Below are positions 26,774 through 35,638 of a stretch of 64,000 nucleotides of DNA, one piece after another. The first letter of the stretch is position 1. Every line of letters starts with the position of its first letter. Position numbers and translations under genes: made by a program. This DNA is from Cognatiyoonia koreensis (GTDB lineage: Bacteria > Pseudomonadota > Alphaproteobacteria > Rhodobacterales > Rhodobacteraceae), in contig NZ_FOIZ01000002.1 in NCBI RefSeq assembly GCF_900109295.1, positions 1 to 64,000 on the forward strand. The letters are read 5' to 3'. Below the pieces are notes generated by a model. It was not told the origin of the DNA and made no database searches. It saw only the letters and a program-made list of their open reading frames with translations.

Positions 26774-27637
26774 ATGGTTTATACCTCTCTCCAACAGTTT
26801 CTGGGAACAGGAAAATCTGTCGTGGCGAACGGCCCGATCGGACTGATCTTGCTGGAAGACGCTGTAGAGGCGGATTCGACTGTGCGCCATCATCTGGATA
26901 GCGGTTTCGAGACGGTCATCGTGTTTGGTAGCGCAGAGATTGCGCTGGCAGAGGATGTGGCCAGTCGCGTGCACCGCGTGCATCATGACATGCTTTCCGA
27001 CGATGCGCTGACCGACATCGTGAACGGAGTCATCAGGTTGGCACCCGGTCAGTGGATTTATTACTGCTACAATACCGAATATCTGTTCTTTCCGTTCTGC
27101 GAACATCGCACCGTCGGGGAAATGGCGACGTTCAGCCTAGAAGAACGCCGCAGCAGTATCCTGACCTATGTGATCGACCTTTACGCAGGTGATCTGGAGG
27201 CGCATCCGAATGCCGTCGCGCTTGAAGATGCGTATCTCGACAAATCCGGCTATTACGCGCTGGCGCGCAAGAACAGCGACAACGAATTCGCGGACCGGCA
27301 GCTGGATTTCTTTGGCGGCTTGCGCTGGCGGTTCGAAGAACACATCCCGATGCCCCGGCGCCGGATTGATCGTGTGTCGATATTCCGCGCAACCACAGGC
27401 TTGGAAATGCGGGCCGATCACACGTTCAATGATCCTGAGTACAACACTTACGCCTGCCCTTGGCATCATAGCCTGACTGCTGCGCTGTGTTCGTTCCGCA
27501 CAGCCAAGGCATTGAAGCGCAATCCGGGCAGCGGTTACCAGATCAGTTCATTCAAGTGGCACAACTCGGCCCCGTTCGAATGGCGGTCGCAACAATTGCT
27601 AGACCTTGGCCTGATGGAGCCGGGGCAGTGGTTCTGA
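26774..27637 (+). CDS. glycosyltransferase family 2-like protein
   Basis: A 287-residue soluble protein that resembles a roseobacter group annotated as family 2 glycosyltransferase-like. The segment [20 protein letters not shown] stands where GT2 proteins carry the DxD-bearing strand, but the acidic pair is replaced by NTE. A second conserved-looking block is [19 protein letters not shown]. Donor and acceptor are unknown and the enzyme activity is unproven. The start at 26774 (MVYTSLQQF) is chosen; the frame is open for 144 bases further upstream, into the miaB start region, without coding character. Confidence 0.6.
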   Translation: MVYTSLQQFLGTGKSVVANGPIGLILLEDAVEADSTVRHHLDSGFETVIVFGSAEIALAEDVASRVHRVHHDMLSDDALTDIVNGVIRLAPGQWIYYCYNTEYLFFPFCEHRTVGEMATFSLEERRSSILTYVIDLYAGDLEAHPNAVALEDAYLDKSGYYALARKNSDNEFADRQLDFFGGLRWRFEEHIPMPRRRIDRVSIFRATTGLEMRADHTFNDPEYNTYACPWHHSLTAALCSFRTAKALKRNPGSGYQISSFKWHNSAPFEWRSQQLLDLGLMEPGQWF

Positions 27638-27698
27638 CCTCATTGCGCGTCCGTTTCGCTTAACGCGGCCTTAACCATCCCTGTGATTGGCTCGGGGC

Positions 27699-28193
27699 AT
27701 GAGCGAACCCCGAACAAACCAACCGACAGCAGCCACCTATTTCTTTTCCGTACATCTGCTGGATCCACGGGCAGACACGCTGATCCGCGAAATAGATGTC
27801 TTGCGACAGGCCGTCCGTATCGCACGCAAACGCTGGCCCTTTGTCATCGATGCGGCGGTGGTCCTACCAAATCAGACCCATATGATCTGGACCCTGCCGA
27901 CCGGTGATCTGGATTATGCAAAACGTTGGCGGCTTATCAAATCAGTTTTTTCGCGTCATGTGGACGGGCCCGCCCATCGCAGCGCCGCGCAAATCAAGCG
28001 CAAGGACAAAGGAATTTGGCAGCGCAGGTTCTGGGACCATCGCATTCGCGACGGGCAGGATTTCGACTTACATATGGAACTGATTCGCCGGGCACCCGCG
28101 GACAAGGGTCTTGTCAAGCATGCAGCGGATTGGCCCTATTCATCGTTCAGTCGCCACAGGAGGCCGTCGAAACGCACGATCGACGTGGCCTAG
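27699..28193 (+). CDS. RAYT-like (Y1/HUH transposase family) protein, probably inactive
   Basis: A 164-residue relative of REP-associated tyrosine transposases. Family landmarks are present: VVLPNQTHMIWTLPTGDLD, RWRLIKSVFSRH, GIWQRRFWDHRIRDGQDFDLH and ADWPYSSFSRH. Two catalytic features are missing. The HUH motif normally reads PxHxH (as in LPDHMH), but here the first His is Gln (PNQTH). The Tyr in the usual YIHYNPxxHG block is Leu in ELIRRAPADKG. The frame is intact, so the protein may have been kept for a non-transposition role such as DNA binding. No REP hairpins were recognised nearby. Its stop overlaps that of the ABC ATPase gene on the other strand. Confidence 0.8.
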   Translation: MSEPRTNQPTAATYFFSVHLLDPRADTLIREIDVLRQAVRIARKRWPFVIDAAVVLPNQTHMIWTLPTGDLDYAKRWRLIKSVFSRHVDGPAHRSAAQIKRKDKGIWQRRFWDHRIRDGQDFDLHMELIRRAPADKGLVKHAADWPYSSFSRHRRPSKRTIDVA

Positions 28194-29251
28194 CTGCGGA
28201 TGCGGGCCTCTGTTTCCGCATCGAACAGGTACAGCCGCTTGGGTTCGAAGGACAACCCGACCCGTTCGCCTTCGCGCACGCGGTCATCGCCACGTTCCTC
28301 TACGACGATCCGCTCGCCAGTCGGCGCTTCAAGATAGGCGTATGACACACCACCGAGACTTTCGGTCAAATCAACGCGCAGAACATCACCGGCGGGGTCA
28401 ATCACGAGGTGTTCGGGGCGCAATCCGGCGCTGACCTTGCGGCCTTTGTAGGCCGTGGCGATTGTCGCGGGCACGGATTGCCCGATGCCAGGAATATCGA
28501 TGCTGCCTTCCCCGACAGTGCCTTGAACGAAATTCATCGCGGGCGAACCAATGAATCCGGCAACAAACTTGTTATCCGGATCGCGGTAGAGGTCCATCGG
28601 TGCCCCGACCTGTTCGATCACACCTTTGCGCAGTACCACGATCTTGTCGGCCAGCGTCATCGCCTCGACCTGATCGTGTGTCACGTAAATCATGGTTGCG
28701 CCGATTTCCTTGTGCAAACGCGCGATTTCGACGCGCATTTCGACCCGCAATTCGGCATCAAGGTTGGACAAAGGTTCGTCAAACAGGAACACATCTGGGC
28801 CGCGCACAATGGCCCGCCCGATCGACACACGCTGACGCTGGCCACCCGAGAGCGCGGCGGGTTTGCGTTCGAGGTATTCTTCCAGCTTGAGAATGCGGGT
28901 CGCCTCCGCGACCTTTTCAGCGATCTCTGCTTTGGGATAGCCGTTCATCTTGAGGCCAAATCCCATGTTTTCGCGCACGGTCATGTGCGGATACAGCGCG
29001 TAGGTCTGGAACACCATCGCGACGCCACGCTCTGACGGATCCATGCGTGTCACATCCCGCGACCCGATGTGCATCTCGCCTTCAGTCGTTTCTTCCAGAC
29101 CGGCCACCATGCGCAACAGGGTGGATTTCCCGCAACCGGACGGGCCGACAAAAACACAGAATTCGCCGTCTTCGATCTTCAGGTCGATCCCGTGGATCAC
29201 CTGCGTGTCACCATATCGCTTGATGACGTTCTTCATTGTGACACCGGACAT
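28190..29251 (-). CDS. sugar ABC transporter ATP-binding protein (UgpC/MalK type)
   Basis: ATPase of a carbohydrate ABC importer, 353 residues. Walker A GPSGCGKST, signature [15 protein letters not shown], Walker B DVFLFDEPLSNLD and the switch His (VTHDQ) are all intact. A C-terminal MalK-type OB-fold regulatory domain (about residues 240-350) follows. It begins 3 bases after the iclR gene and is divergent from the binding protein and permeases at 30256-33461, which it almost certainly powers. Confidence 0.95.
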   Translation of the reverse strand: MSGVTMKNVIKRYGDTQVIHGIDLKIEDGEFCVFVGPSGCGKSTLLRMVAGLEETTEGEMHIGSRDVTRMDPSERGVAMVFQTYALYPHMTVRENMGFGLKMNGYPKAEIAEKVAEATRILKLEEYLERKPAALSGGQRQRVSIGRAIVRGPDVFLFDEPLSNLDAELRVEMRVEIARLHKEIGATMIYVTHDQVEAMTLADKIVVLRKGVIEQVGAPMDLYRDPDNKFVAGFIGSPAMNFVQGTVGEGSIDIPGIGQSVPATIATAYKGRKVSAGLRPEHLVIDPAGDVLRVDLTESLGGVSYAYLEAPTGERIVVEERGDDRVREGERVGLSFEPKRLYLFDAETEARIRS

Positions 29252-29254
29252 GAT

Positions 29255-30061
29255 TCAGATCCCTGTAGTTGTTTTTTGAGAATGATGGTCCGGAAAGGAC
29301 CACCGTTTGGCGGCTTGGGCGATCGCGTTTGTGGCCTTGCGCAAATGCGGGACCTGCTGTTCCAGCCCAGCAAGGTTGGTGTGCTGCGTCGTGCTTGTCA
29401 CCGAAAGCGCGCCAAGCACACGGCCGCTTTCGCTCAGGATCGGCATGGCGACACAGATGATGCCGGGTTCATGTTCCTCGCGGTCGAACCCGTATCCGTT
29501 GGCACGGATATCGACCAATTCCTCCTGCAAGGCATCGGCCGTGGCCAGCGTGGTTGGCGTAAAGACATGAAACGACTGCTGACCGATCACGTCCGCAGCC
29601 TCATCTTCGGGCAGGAAGGCGATCATCGCTTTGCCGACGCCAGTGCAGTAGGCAGGGCCGATTTTGCCTGCCTGGCTGTACATTTCGACCGGCTGGCGGG
29701 CATTTCGTTTGTCAAGATAAAGGACCTGCGCGCTATCAAGCTGTGCAAGATGGACAGTTTCCCCGGTTGCTTCGCTGAGCAATTGCACATGCGGGCTGGC
29801 CACTTGGGCAAGGGTAGACTGCGACCACGCGGCATGGGCAAATTTCATCAAGCGCGCGCCTGGCGAATACGTGTTGCGATCCGGGTCAAAGGCCAGCATC
29901 CCCTGGCTCGTCAGTGTTTGTAAGAGCCGGTAGAGCGTGGGTTTGGGAAAGTTGCTGTCGGCCAGAAGTTCTGCAAACCGCACGGGGCGACCGAACTCGG
30001 CGACCTGATCCAGGACCTCCAGAGCCTTTCCGACCGTGCCGTCGCCAGCGCCGCGTGCCAT
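29255..30061 (-). CDS. IclR-family transcriptional regulator of the galactoside operon
   Basis: A 268-residue IclR-type regulator: N-terminal winged helix-turn-helix (about residues 9-70, VGKALEVLDQVAEFGRPVRFAEL and FPKPTLYRLLQTL) and a C-terminal effector-binding domain (about 85-255). It is divergent from the sugar ABC/galactosidase operon and co-transcribed with the ABC ATPase. The probable binding site is the imperfect palindrome at 30178-30198. The inducer is unknown; a galactoside, galactonate or KDGal would fit the context. Confidence 0.93.
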   Translation of the reverse strand: MARGAGDGTVGKALEVLDQVAEFGRPVRFAELLADSNFPKPTLYRLLQTLTSQGMLAFDPDRNTYSPGARLMKFAHAAWSQSTLAQVASPHVQLLSEATGETVHLAQLDSAQVLYLDKRNARQPVEMYSQAGKIGPAYCTGVGKAMIAFLPEDEAADVIGQQSFHVFTPTTLATADALQEELVDIRANGYGFDREEHEPGIICVAMPILSESGRVLGALSVTSTTQHTNLAGLEQQVPHLRKATNAIAQAAKRWSFPDHHSQKTTTGI

Positions 30062-30131
30062 GCTGTTCCTCCCCGCCCCGTTTCAATCGTTCATTGCGCG
30101 TTTGAGCGGCGCGATTAAACTTCGAGGCATG

Positions 30132-30163
30132 TTGACATTCTTAGGCGAGTCGCGCTTTAGTAT
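30132..30163 (+). promoter_or_regulatory. candidate promoter of the galactoside operon
   Basis: TTGACA at 30132-30137 is followed after 18 bases by TTTAGT (30156-30161), within TTTAGTAT. Transcription would start near 30168, just ahead of the dyad at 30178-30198. Confidence 0.5.
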
Positions 30164-30177
30164 CAACATCCAAAACC

Positions 30178-30198
30178 AAGTTTCACATAATGAGACTT
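30178..30198. promoter_or_regulatory. imperfect palindrome, probable IclR operator
   Basis: Half-sites AAGTTTCA and TGAGACTT are inverted copies with one mismatch, 5 bases apart. The GTTTCA-type half-site resembles KdgR-like IclR operators. It lies between the candidate promoter and the binding protein start, a position suited to repression. Confidence 0.55.
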
Positions 30199-30255
30199 CC
30201 GAGAGAATATTCGGGTGGGCTTGGTTACACTATGGAAGCACCTAGGGAGGACAAC

Positions 30256-31512
30256 ATGCATTCCATTCTCAAGACGTCGTTCGCGGCGATTGTTGCTGCT
30301 GGCGTAGCGACATCTGCAGCTGCTGAAGGGCACAGCCTTTCTGGCGAACTGCGCATTATTTCCGACATGTCGAACCCTGCACCGCGGGCCGTCATGGAAA
30401 AACTGGCTGCCGACTTTGATGCGATGCATCCGGAGCTGACAGTTGACCTGACAATCGTTGACCGTGAAGCGTGGAAGACGCAAATCCGCAACGCACTGAG
30501 CGCGAACCCGCCAGACGTGGTGAACTGGTATGCCGCTACACGCATGTCACCGTATGTGGATGCTGGTCTGTTCATGGATGTTTCCGATCTTTGGGAAGAT
30601 CCTGCCATGGCTGATCTTGCCTCGACCAAGGGTGCAATGACCCTTGATGGCAAGCAGTGGGGCGTGCCTTACACGTACTACCAGTGGGGCGTCTATTACC
30701 GCAAAGACATCTACGAAGAGCTGGGCCTTGCCGAGCCAACCACATGGGAAGAAGAGCTGGCAAACTGCCAGGCCATCCTCGACTCTGGCCGCAAGTGCTA
30801 CACGATCGGTTCCAAGTTCCTTTGGACAGCCGGTGGTTGGTTTGACTACATCAACAGCCGCACGAACGGGTATGATTTCCATATCCAGCTGGCCAATGGT
30901 GAAGTTCCGTGGACCGATGACCGCGTGCGTCAGACATTCGCCAACTGGCGTCAGCTGATCGACATGGGTGCCTTCATCGACGACCACCAGTCCTACAGCT
31001 GGCAGGAAGCGATGCCATTCATGGTTGACGGCGAAGCGGCCGCCTATCTGATGGGTAACTTCTCTGTCGCGGCGTTCCGTGATGGTGGTCTGACCGATGA
31101 TCAGCTGGACTTCTACCAGTTCCCAACGATCAACCCTGATGTTGCACCTGCAGAAGATGCGCCTACAGATACGTTCCATATCGCTTCTGGCGCACAGAAC
31201 GTCGATGCGGCAAAGGCATTCCTGCTTTATGTGACGTCGCCTGAAGTTCAGTCAGAGATCAACAACGGCGACAATCTCGGGCAGTTGCCTGTGAACGCCC
31301 AAGCCTCCGTTTCTGATGACAAGTTCATTCAGGAAGGCTTTGAGATGCTGTCAAACAACGCAACCGGCGGCATTATGCAGTTCTTTGACCGTGACTTCCC
31401 CGCCGAAATGGCGTCGGTTGGCATGGAAGGTCTGCAGGAATTCATGGTGTTCCCGGACAATCTGGAAGACATCCTGACACGCCTCGAAGAGACACGTCAG
31501 CGCGTTTACTAA
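30256..31512 (+). CDS. ABC transporter sugar-binding protein
   Basis: Periplasmic solute-binding protein, family 1 (MalE/UgpB-like), 418 residues. The signal peptide MHSILKTSFAAIVAAGVATS ends near AAAEG. GGGAGG lies five bases before the ATG, one of the strongest ribosome sites in the window. It heads the plus-strand operon, with both permeases, an alpha- and a beta-galactosidase following, so it probably binds galacto-oligosaccharides. A stem-loop just after the stop may stabilise this cistron, as is common for binding proteins, which are needed in excess. Confidence 0.93.
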   Translation: MHSILKTSFAAIVAAGVATSAAAEGHSLSGELRIISDMSNPAPRAVMEKLAADFDAMHPELTVDLTIVDREAWKTQIRNALSANPPDVVNWYAATRMSPYVDAGLFMDVSDLWEDPAMADLASTKGAMTLDGKQWGVPYTYYQWGVYYRKDIYEELGLAEPTTWEEELANCQAILDSGRKCYTIGSKFLWTAGGWFDYINSRTNGYDFHIQLANGEVPWTDDRVRQTFANWRQLIDMGAFIDDHQSYSWQEAMPFMVDGEAAAYLMGNFSVAAFRDGGLTDDQLDFYQFPTINPDVAPAEDAPTDTFHIASGAQNVDAAKAFLLYVTSPEVQSEINNGDNLGQLPVNAQASVSDDKFIQEGFEMLSNNATGGIMQFFDRDFPAEMASVGMEGLQEFMVFPDNLEDILTRLEETRQRVY

Positions 31513-31519
31513 GACACGC

Positions 31520-31549
31520 ATGCCAGGCTGGCTTTGGCCCGCCTGGCAT
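31520..31549 (+). promoter_or_regulatory. intercistronic stem-loop after the binding protein gene
   Basis: ATGCCAGGC and GCCTGGCAT form a perfect 9-bp stem with a 12-base loop, 8 bases past the stop. No T-tract follows, so partial termination or protection of the upstream mRNA is more likely than full termination. Confidence 0.65.
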
Positions 31550-31656
31550 CAAATCCCGCCCTGTTAATCAGGGCAGGATACACGCCCAGGACCCACAACG
31601 CATCCGCAAGAACCCTTTGGTTTTTTCGCATGTGTTGACACCGGAAAGGCAAAGCC

Positions 31657-32598
31657 ATGGCCGTCTTGACAACAAATGCCCCTGCAACACGCGGTTGGTA
31701 CAAGCGCAACGAGATTGCGATTACGCCGTGGCTGTTCCTTCTCCCGGCCGTGCTGTTTTTTGCATTCTACGTCATCATACCGATCGGTCAGTCCTTCTGG
31801 ATCAGTTTCCACCAGTGGGACGGGCTTGGCGAAAAGACCTGGGTCGGCACAGCAAATTATGAACGCTTGCTTGGGATAGGCGACCAGAACATGGATCGCA
31901 AATTTCAGGTATCTTTCTGGAACAACATCAGGTGGCTGGTCCTGTACCTTCTGGCCATTCCGATGGGTCTGTTCATCGCCTTGTTCCTGAACCAGAAAGT
32001 CTTTGGTATCCGGCTTTACAAGTCGCTTTTCTTCTTTCCGTTTGTGATTTCGCAGGTCGTTGTCGGCCTTGTTTTCAGCTGGTTCTACCTGCCGAACAAC
32101 GGTGCCTTCGACCAGATTGTCGGCCTTGTCGGAATCGACATCAGCGGCGGCGTGCTCGGCAATCCTAATACGGCAACCTACGGAATCATTGCCGCAGGTC
32201 TGTGGCCACAAACAGCGTACTGCATGATCCTTTACCTGACCGGCCTAAACGCTGTTGACCCCGAACAGGTCGAAGCGGCACGTCTGGACGGGGCAAAGGG
32301 CTGGCGGATGCTGTGGTTTGTCATCCTGCCGCAACTCAAACCCGCCACCTTCATTGCATTTGTGGTGACGATCATTGGTGCGCTGCGGTCATTTGACTTT
32401 ATCGCGGTCATGACGAACGGCGGCCCGTTCGGATCGACACGTGTGCTGTCATTCTACATGTTCGAGGAAAGCCTTTCCGAATTCGGCTTCCGCATGGGCT
32501 ATGGCGCGGCCATCGCTGTGGTTCTTTTCTTCATCATGCTCGGCTTCATCGCTTACTTTCTGTATTCGATGTGGCGTGACGAGCAGGCCGCGCGTTAA
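31657..32598 (+). CDS. sugar ABC transporter permease (MalF/UgpA type)
   Basis: Inner-membrane permease of 313 residues with about six helices. The EAA loop is VEAARLDGAKGWRMLWFVILPQLKP, the contact to the ATPase. It follows the binding protein after 144 bases containing the stem-loop, and precedes the second permease by 14 bases. Confidence 0.94.
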   Translation: MAVLTTNAPATRGWYKRNEIAITPWLFLLPAVLFFAFYVIIPIGQSFWISFHQWDGLGEKTWVGTANYERLLGIGDQNMDRKFQVSFWNNIRWLVLYLLAIPMGLFIALFLNQKVFGIRLYKSLFFFPFVISQVVVGLVFSWFYLPNNGAFDQIVGLVGIDISGGVLGNPNTATYGIIAAGLWPQTAYCMILYLTGLNAVDPEQVEAARLDGAKGWRMLWFVILPQLKPATFIAFVVTIIGALRSFDFIAVMTNGGPFGSTRVLSFYMFEESLSEFGFRMGYGAAIAVVLFFIMLGFIAYFLYSMWRDEQAAR

Positions 32599-32612
32599 GG
32601 GGGGCCGGGCAC

Positions 32613-33461
32613 ATGTTTCCAAGACCGATTCAGCAGCTTTCCGGGGGACGACAGGTCGCCTATCAGGTTTTCCTTCCGATAGCGCTTTTCATCTGGCTTA
32701 TCCCCCTGCTTGCAGTGATGCTGTTTTCCATCAAGCCCGATGGTGATTTCGTCGCTGGCAACTTTTGGGGCATGCCATCCTCGTTCGAATTATTCACCAA
32801 CTACGGCAAGGTCTTTTTTGAATCGGACATGCCGCGCTATCTGTTGAATTCAGTGCTGATTACGGTGCCAACGGTGATCGGGGCGATCGTTTTGTCGAGC
32901 ATGACCGGCTTTGCGCTGGGCGTTTACAAATTCCGCGGCAACTTGCTGATCTTTTTCATGTTCATCGCAGGAAACTTCGTGCCATTCCAGATATTGATGG
33001 TCCCTGTGCGCGATCTGACTGTCAGCATGAACCTGTATGACACCAAGCTCGGGCTCGTTCTTTTTCACATTGCGTTTCAGACGGGGTTTTGCACCTTGTT
33101 CATGCGCAATTTTATCCGCGCCTTGCCTTTTCCATTGATCGAAAGCGCACGGGTCGAAGGAGTGGCCGAATGGCGCATTTTTCTGTTCGTCGTCCTGCCG
33201 TTGATGAAGCCGGCACTGGCTGCATTGGCGGTGCTGATTTTCACCTTTATCTGGAATGACTATTTCTGGGCAGTCGTCCTGACCCAAGGTCCGGATGCGC
33301 AACCCGTCACGGCCGGGATTACCAGCTTTAATTCCCAGTTCCGCGCGGCGTATCATTTGATGAGTGCAGGTTCGATCGTGGCAGCCTTGCCACCTGTGGC
33401 CATGTTCTTTCTGATGCAAAAACACTTTATCGCTGGCCTGACACTTGGCGCAGTGAAGTAG
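32613..33461 (+). CDS. sugar ABC transporter permease (MalG/UgpE type)
   Basis: Second permease of the importer, 282 residues and six helices. The EAA loop is ESARVEGVAEWRIFLFVVLPLMKP. The MalG-like C-terminus is QKHFIAGLTLGAVK. It lies 14 bases before the alpha-galactosidase gene. Confidence 0.94.
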   Translation: MFPRPIQQLSGGRQVAYQVFLPIALFIWLIPLLAVMLFSIKPDGDFVAGNFWGMPSSFELFTNYGKVFFESDMPRYLLNSVLITVPTVIGAIVLSSMTGFALGVYKFRGNLLIFFMFIAGNFVPFQILMVPVRDLTVSMNLYDTKLGLVLFHIAFQTGFCTLFMRNFIRALPFPLIESARVEGVAEWRIFLFVVLPLMKPALAALAVLIFTFIWNDYFWAVVLTQGPDAQPVTAGITSFNSQFRAAYHLMSAGSIVAALPPVAMFFLMQKHFIAGLTLGAVK

Positions 33462-33475
33462 ACGGACCGACATTT

Positions 33476-35638
33476 ATGACGACACGGCTCACCGACGCAG
33501 GGGCAGATGCCACTGCAAGCACTGCCATGAAACAAGCGTCCTCAAGCGGTGCACCCGTACCGCATGTCTGGCGCATGGATGATGGCAGGCAGACCCTTGT
33601 CCTTGCATCCGTCAACGACCGGCTGGCACAAGTCGTTTATTGGGGCGCGACGCTCCCGGCGGATGAAAACCTGTACACGGTGATGGCCGCACATGTCATT
33701 GATGTCACGGGCGGCATGCTTGACGAGAACCCAGATTTGTCCATCTGTCCGGAAGCGATCCGCAGTTTTCCCGGACAGCCCGGCCTGATCGTGCGCGATA
33801 CAGACGGCACACCGTTGTTGCCGAAGTTCTGTCTGGAAAGCGCGATACAGAACGGGACGCTGGAACTGGTCTATGCCGACAAGGAAAACGGGCTGACCCT
33901 GACTGCGTTGTTTTCGGTCGATACGCAATCGCACATGATCACCTGCCAGCACACGCTGGATGCGACCCGCCCCGTACATCTGCACTGGCTTTCGGCCCCT
34001 GTCCTGCCCGCACCGCAGCAATCGGATGAGATGATCGATGTATCTGGCCGCTGGTGTGGTGAATTCCAGCTGTCTCGCACTGCCTGGTCGGCCGGAATGC
34101 GCTATCGCGAAAATCGCACCGGTCGCACTGGTCACGAACATTTCCCCGGACTGTTGATCCCTTGCATTGGCACGACGAACACGCAGGGCGAATGTTACGG
34201 TTTTCACTACGGCTGGTCGGGTGGTCACAAGATGATCGCCGAAGAGCTTCAGGATGGCCGTCGGCAGATCCAGTTCGGACATGCCGCCCGTATGGAAACG
34301 GCACCGGCTACGCAGTTCAAGACAGCACCTCTTTACATCACGTATTCAGACACCGGCCTGAACGGTTGTGCCACGTCCTTCCAGCGCCATCTGCGTGACC
34401 GGATCGTTACTTGGCCCAAGCCAGGCAAGCCACGCCCCGTGCATTACAATTGCTGGGAAGCCGTCTATTTCGATCACAAACTGCCCGTTCTGAGAGAAAT
34501 TGCAGACCGCGCCGCCGCGCTGGGGGCTGAACGTTTCGTGCTTGATGACGGATGGTTTGGCAACCGCGACGACGATACCAGATCCCTGTCCGATTGGGAG
34601 GTCGACCCGCGCAAATACCCGGACGGGCTGACACCGCTTGTCGAGCATGTCCACGCGCTGGGCATGACGTTTGGTATCTGGTTCGAGCCGGAGATGATTA
34701 ACGAAGACAGCGATATTCACCGTGCACATCCTGATTGGGTTTTTGGATCGGAAGACCAGACACTAGGCCGTCAGCAAAAGGCGCTGAACATGGCGTTGCC
34801 CGCAGTGCGCGACTTTCTTTATGACCGAATGTCAAAGATCCTGCGCGAAACCGACATCGATTATATTAAGTGGGACCATAACCGGGTCTTGCCCATGCCG
34901 GATGCCGCACAGACCCGGGGGTCATATGCGCTGATTGACCGGCTTCGCGCCGATTTTCCCCATGTTGAGATCGAAAGCTGCGCCTCTGGTGGCGGACGGA
35001 TCGACTTTGGCATCATGGCGCGTACGCAACGTGTCTGGCTGTCGGATAGCAATGATGCACTCGAGCGTCTGCGCATCCAGCACGATGCCGCCCTGTTCCT
35101 GCCGCTTGCTGTGACCGGATCGCACGTTGGTCCGCGTATCTGTCACACCTCGGGCCGGGTCCTTGATATCTCGTTTCGTGCTTGGGTCGCAGCCCAGCGT
35201 CATATGGGGTTCGAGATGGATCCGCGTGAATTGACTGACTATGAAGCGCGCGTGCTGACCGAAATCACGAGCTGGTGGAAGCACCACCGGCACTGGATGT
35301 ATCAGGCGGATATCCTGCGACTGGACAGTGCCGACCCAGCTGTCATCGCCGAGCAGCAGCTTGCTCGCGACGGAAGCCGCTTTGTCGTGTTCGCCGGCAA
35401 GGCAGCGACGTCCGCACAGATTGCACCGCGCCCTTTGCGCCTGACGGAACTTGATCCCAATGCCACCTATCGCATCAGTCTTGCGAACCGGGAAACCGCA
35501 TCGCATCTGTCGCGCGGCACAACTGCATTGAAGACACAAGCGCTTGACCTGTCGGGTTCGTATCTGATGCGCACCGGTGTAACACTGCCATGGTCGTTCC
35601 CCGAACGGATGTGGGTCATCGAGGGTGAGCGCCTATGA
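33476..35638 (+). CDS. alpha-galactosidase, glycoside hydrolase family 36
   Basis: Cleaves terminal alpha-1,6-galactose from melibiose, raffinose and related oligosaccharides. It is 720 residues: an N-terminal beta-sandwich (to about 320), a catalytic barrel (about 330-620) and a small C-terminal domain. The nucleophile is D467 in YIKWDHNR, and the acid/base D524 is in WLSDSNDALER; both are intact. There is no signal peptide, so it acts in the cytoplasm on imported sugar. Its stop overlaps the kinase start. Confidence 0.95.
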   Translation: MTTRLTDAGADATASTAMKQASSSGAPVPHVWRMDDGRQTLVLASVNDRLAQVVYWGATLPADENLYTVMAAHVIDVTGGMLDENPDLSICPEAIRSFPGQPGLIVRDTDGTPLLPKFCLESAIQNGTLELVYADKENGLTLTALFSVDTQSHMITCQHTLDATRPVHLHWLSAPVLPAPQQSDEMIDVSGRWCGEFQLSRTAWSAGMRYRENRTGRTGHEHFPGLLIPCIGTTNTQGECYGFHYGWSGGHKMIAEELQDGRRQIQFGHAARMETAPATQFKTAPLYITYSDTGLNGCATSFQRHLRDRIVTWPKPGKPRPVHYNCWEAVYFDHKLPVLREIADRAAALGAERFVLDDGWFGNRDDDTRSLSDWEVDPRKYPDGLTPLVEHVHALGMTFGIWFEPEMINEDSDIHRAHPDWVFGSEDQTLGRQQKALNMALPAVRDFLYDRMSKILRETDIDYIKWDHNRVLPMPDAAQTRGSYALIDRLRADFPHVEIESCASGGGRIDFGIMARTQRVWLSDSNDALERLRIQHDAALFLPLAVTGSHVGPRICHTSGRVLDISFRAWVAAQRHMGFEMDPRELTDYEARVLTEITSWWKHHRHWMYQADILRLDSADPAVIAEQQLARDGSRFVVFAGKAATSAQIAPRPLRLTELDPNATYRISLANRETASHLSRGTTALKTQALDLSGSYLMRTGVTLPWSFPERMWVIEGERL

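Noticed and set aside
27638..27698. REP-type hairpins next to the RAYT-like gene
   Set aside because: No GC-rich imperfect palindrome of REP type was recognised in the flanks.
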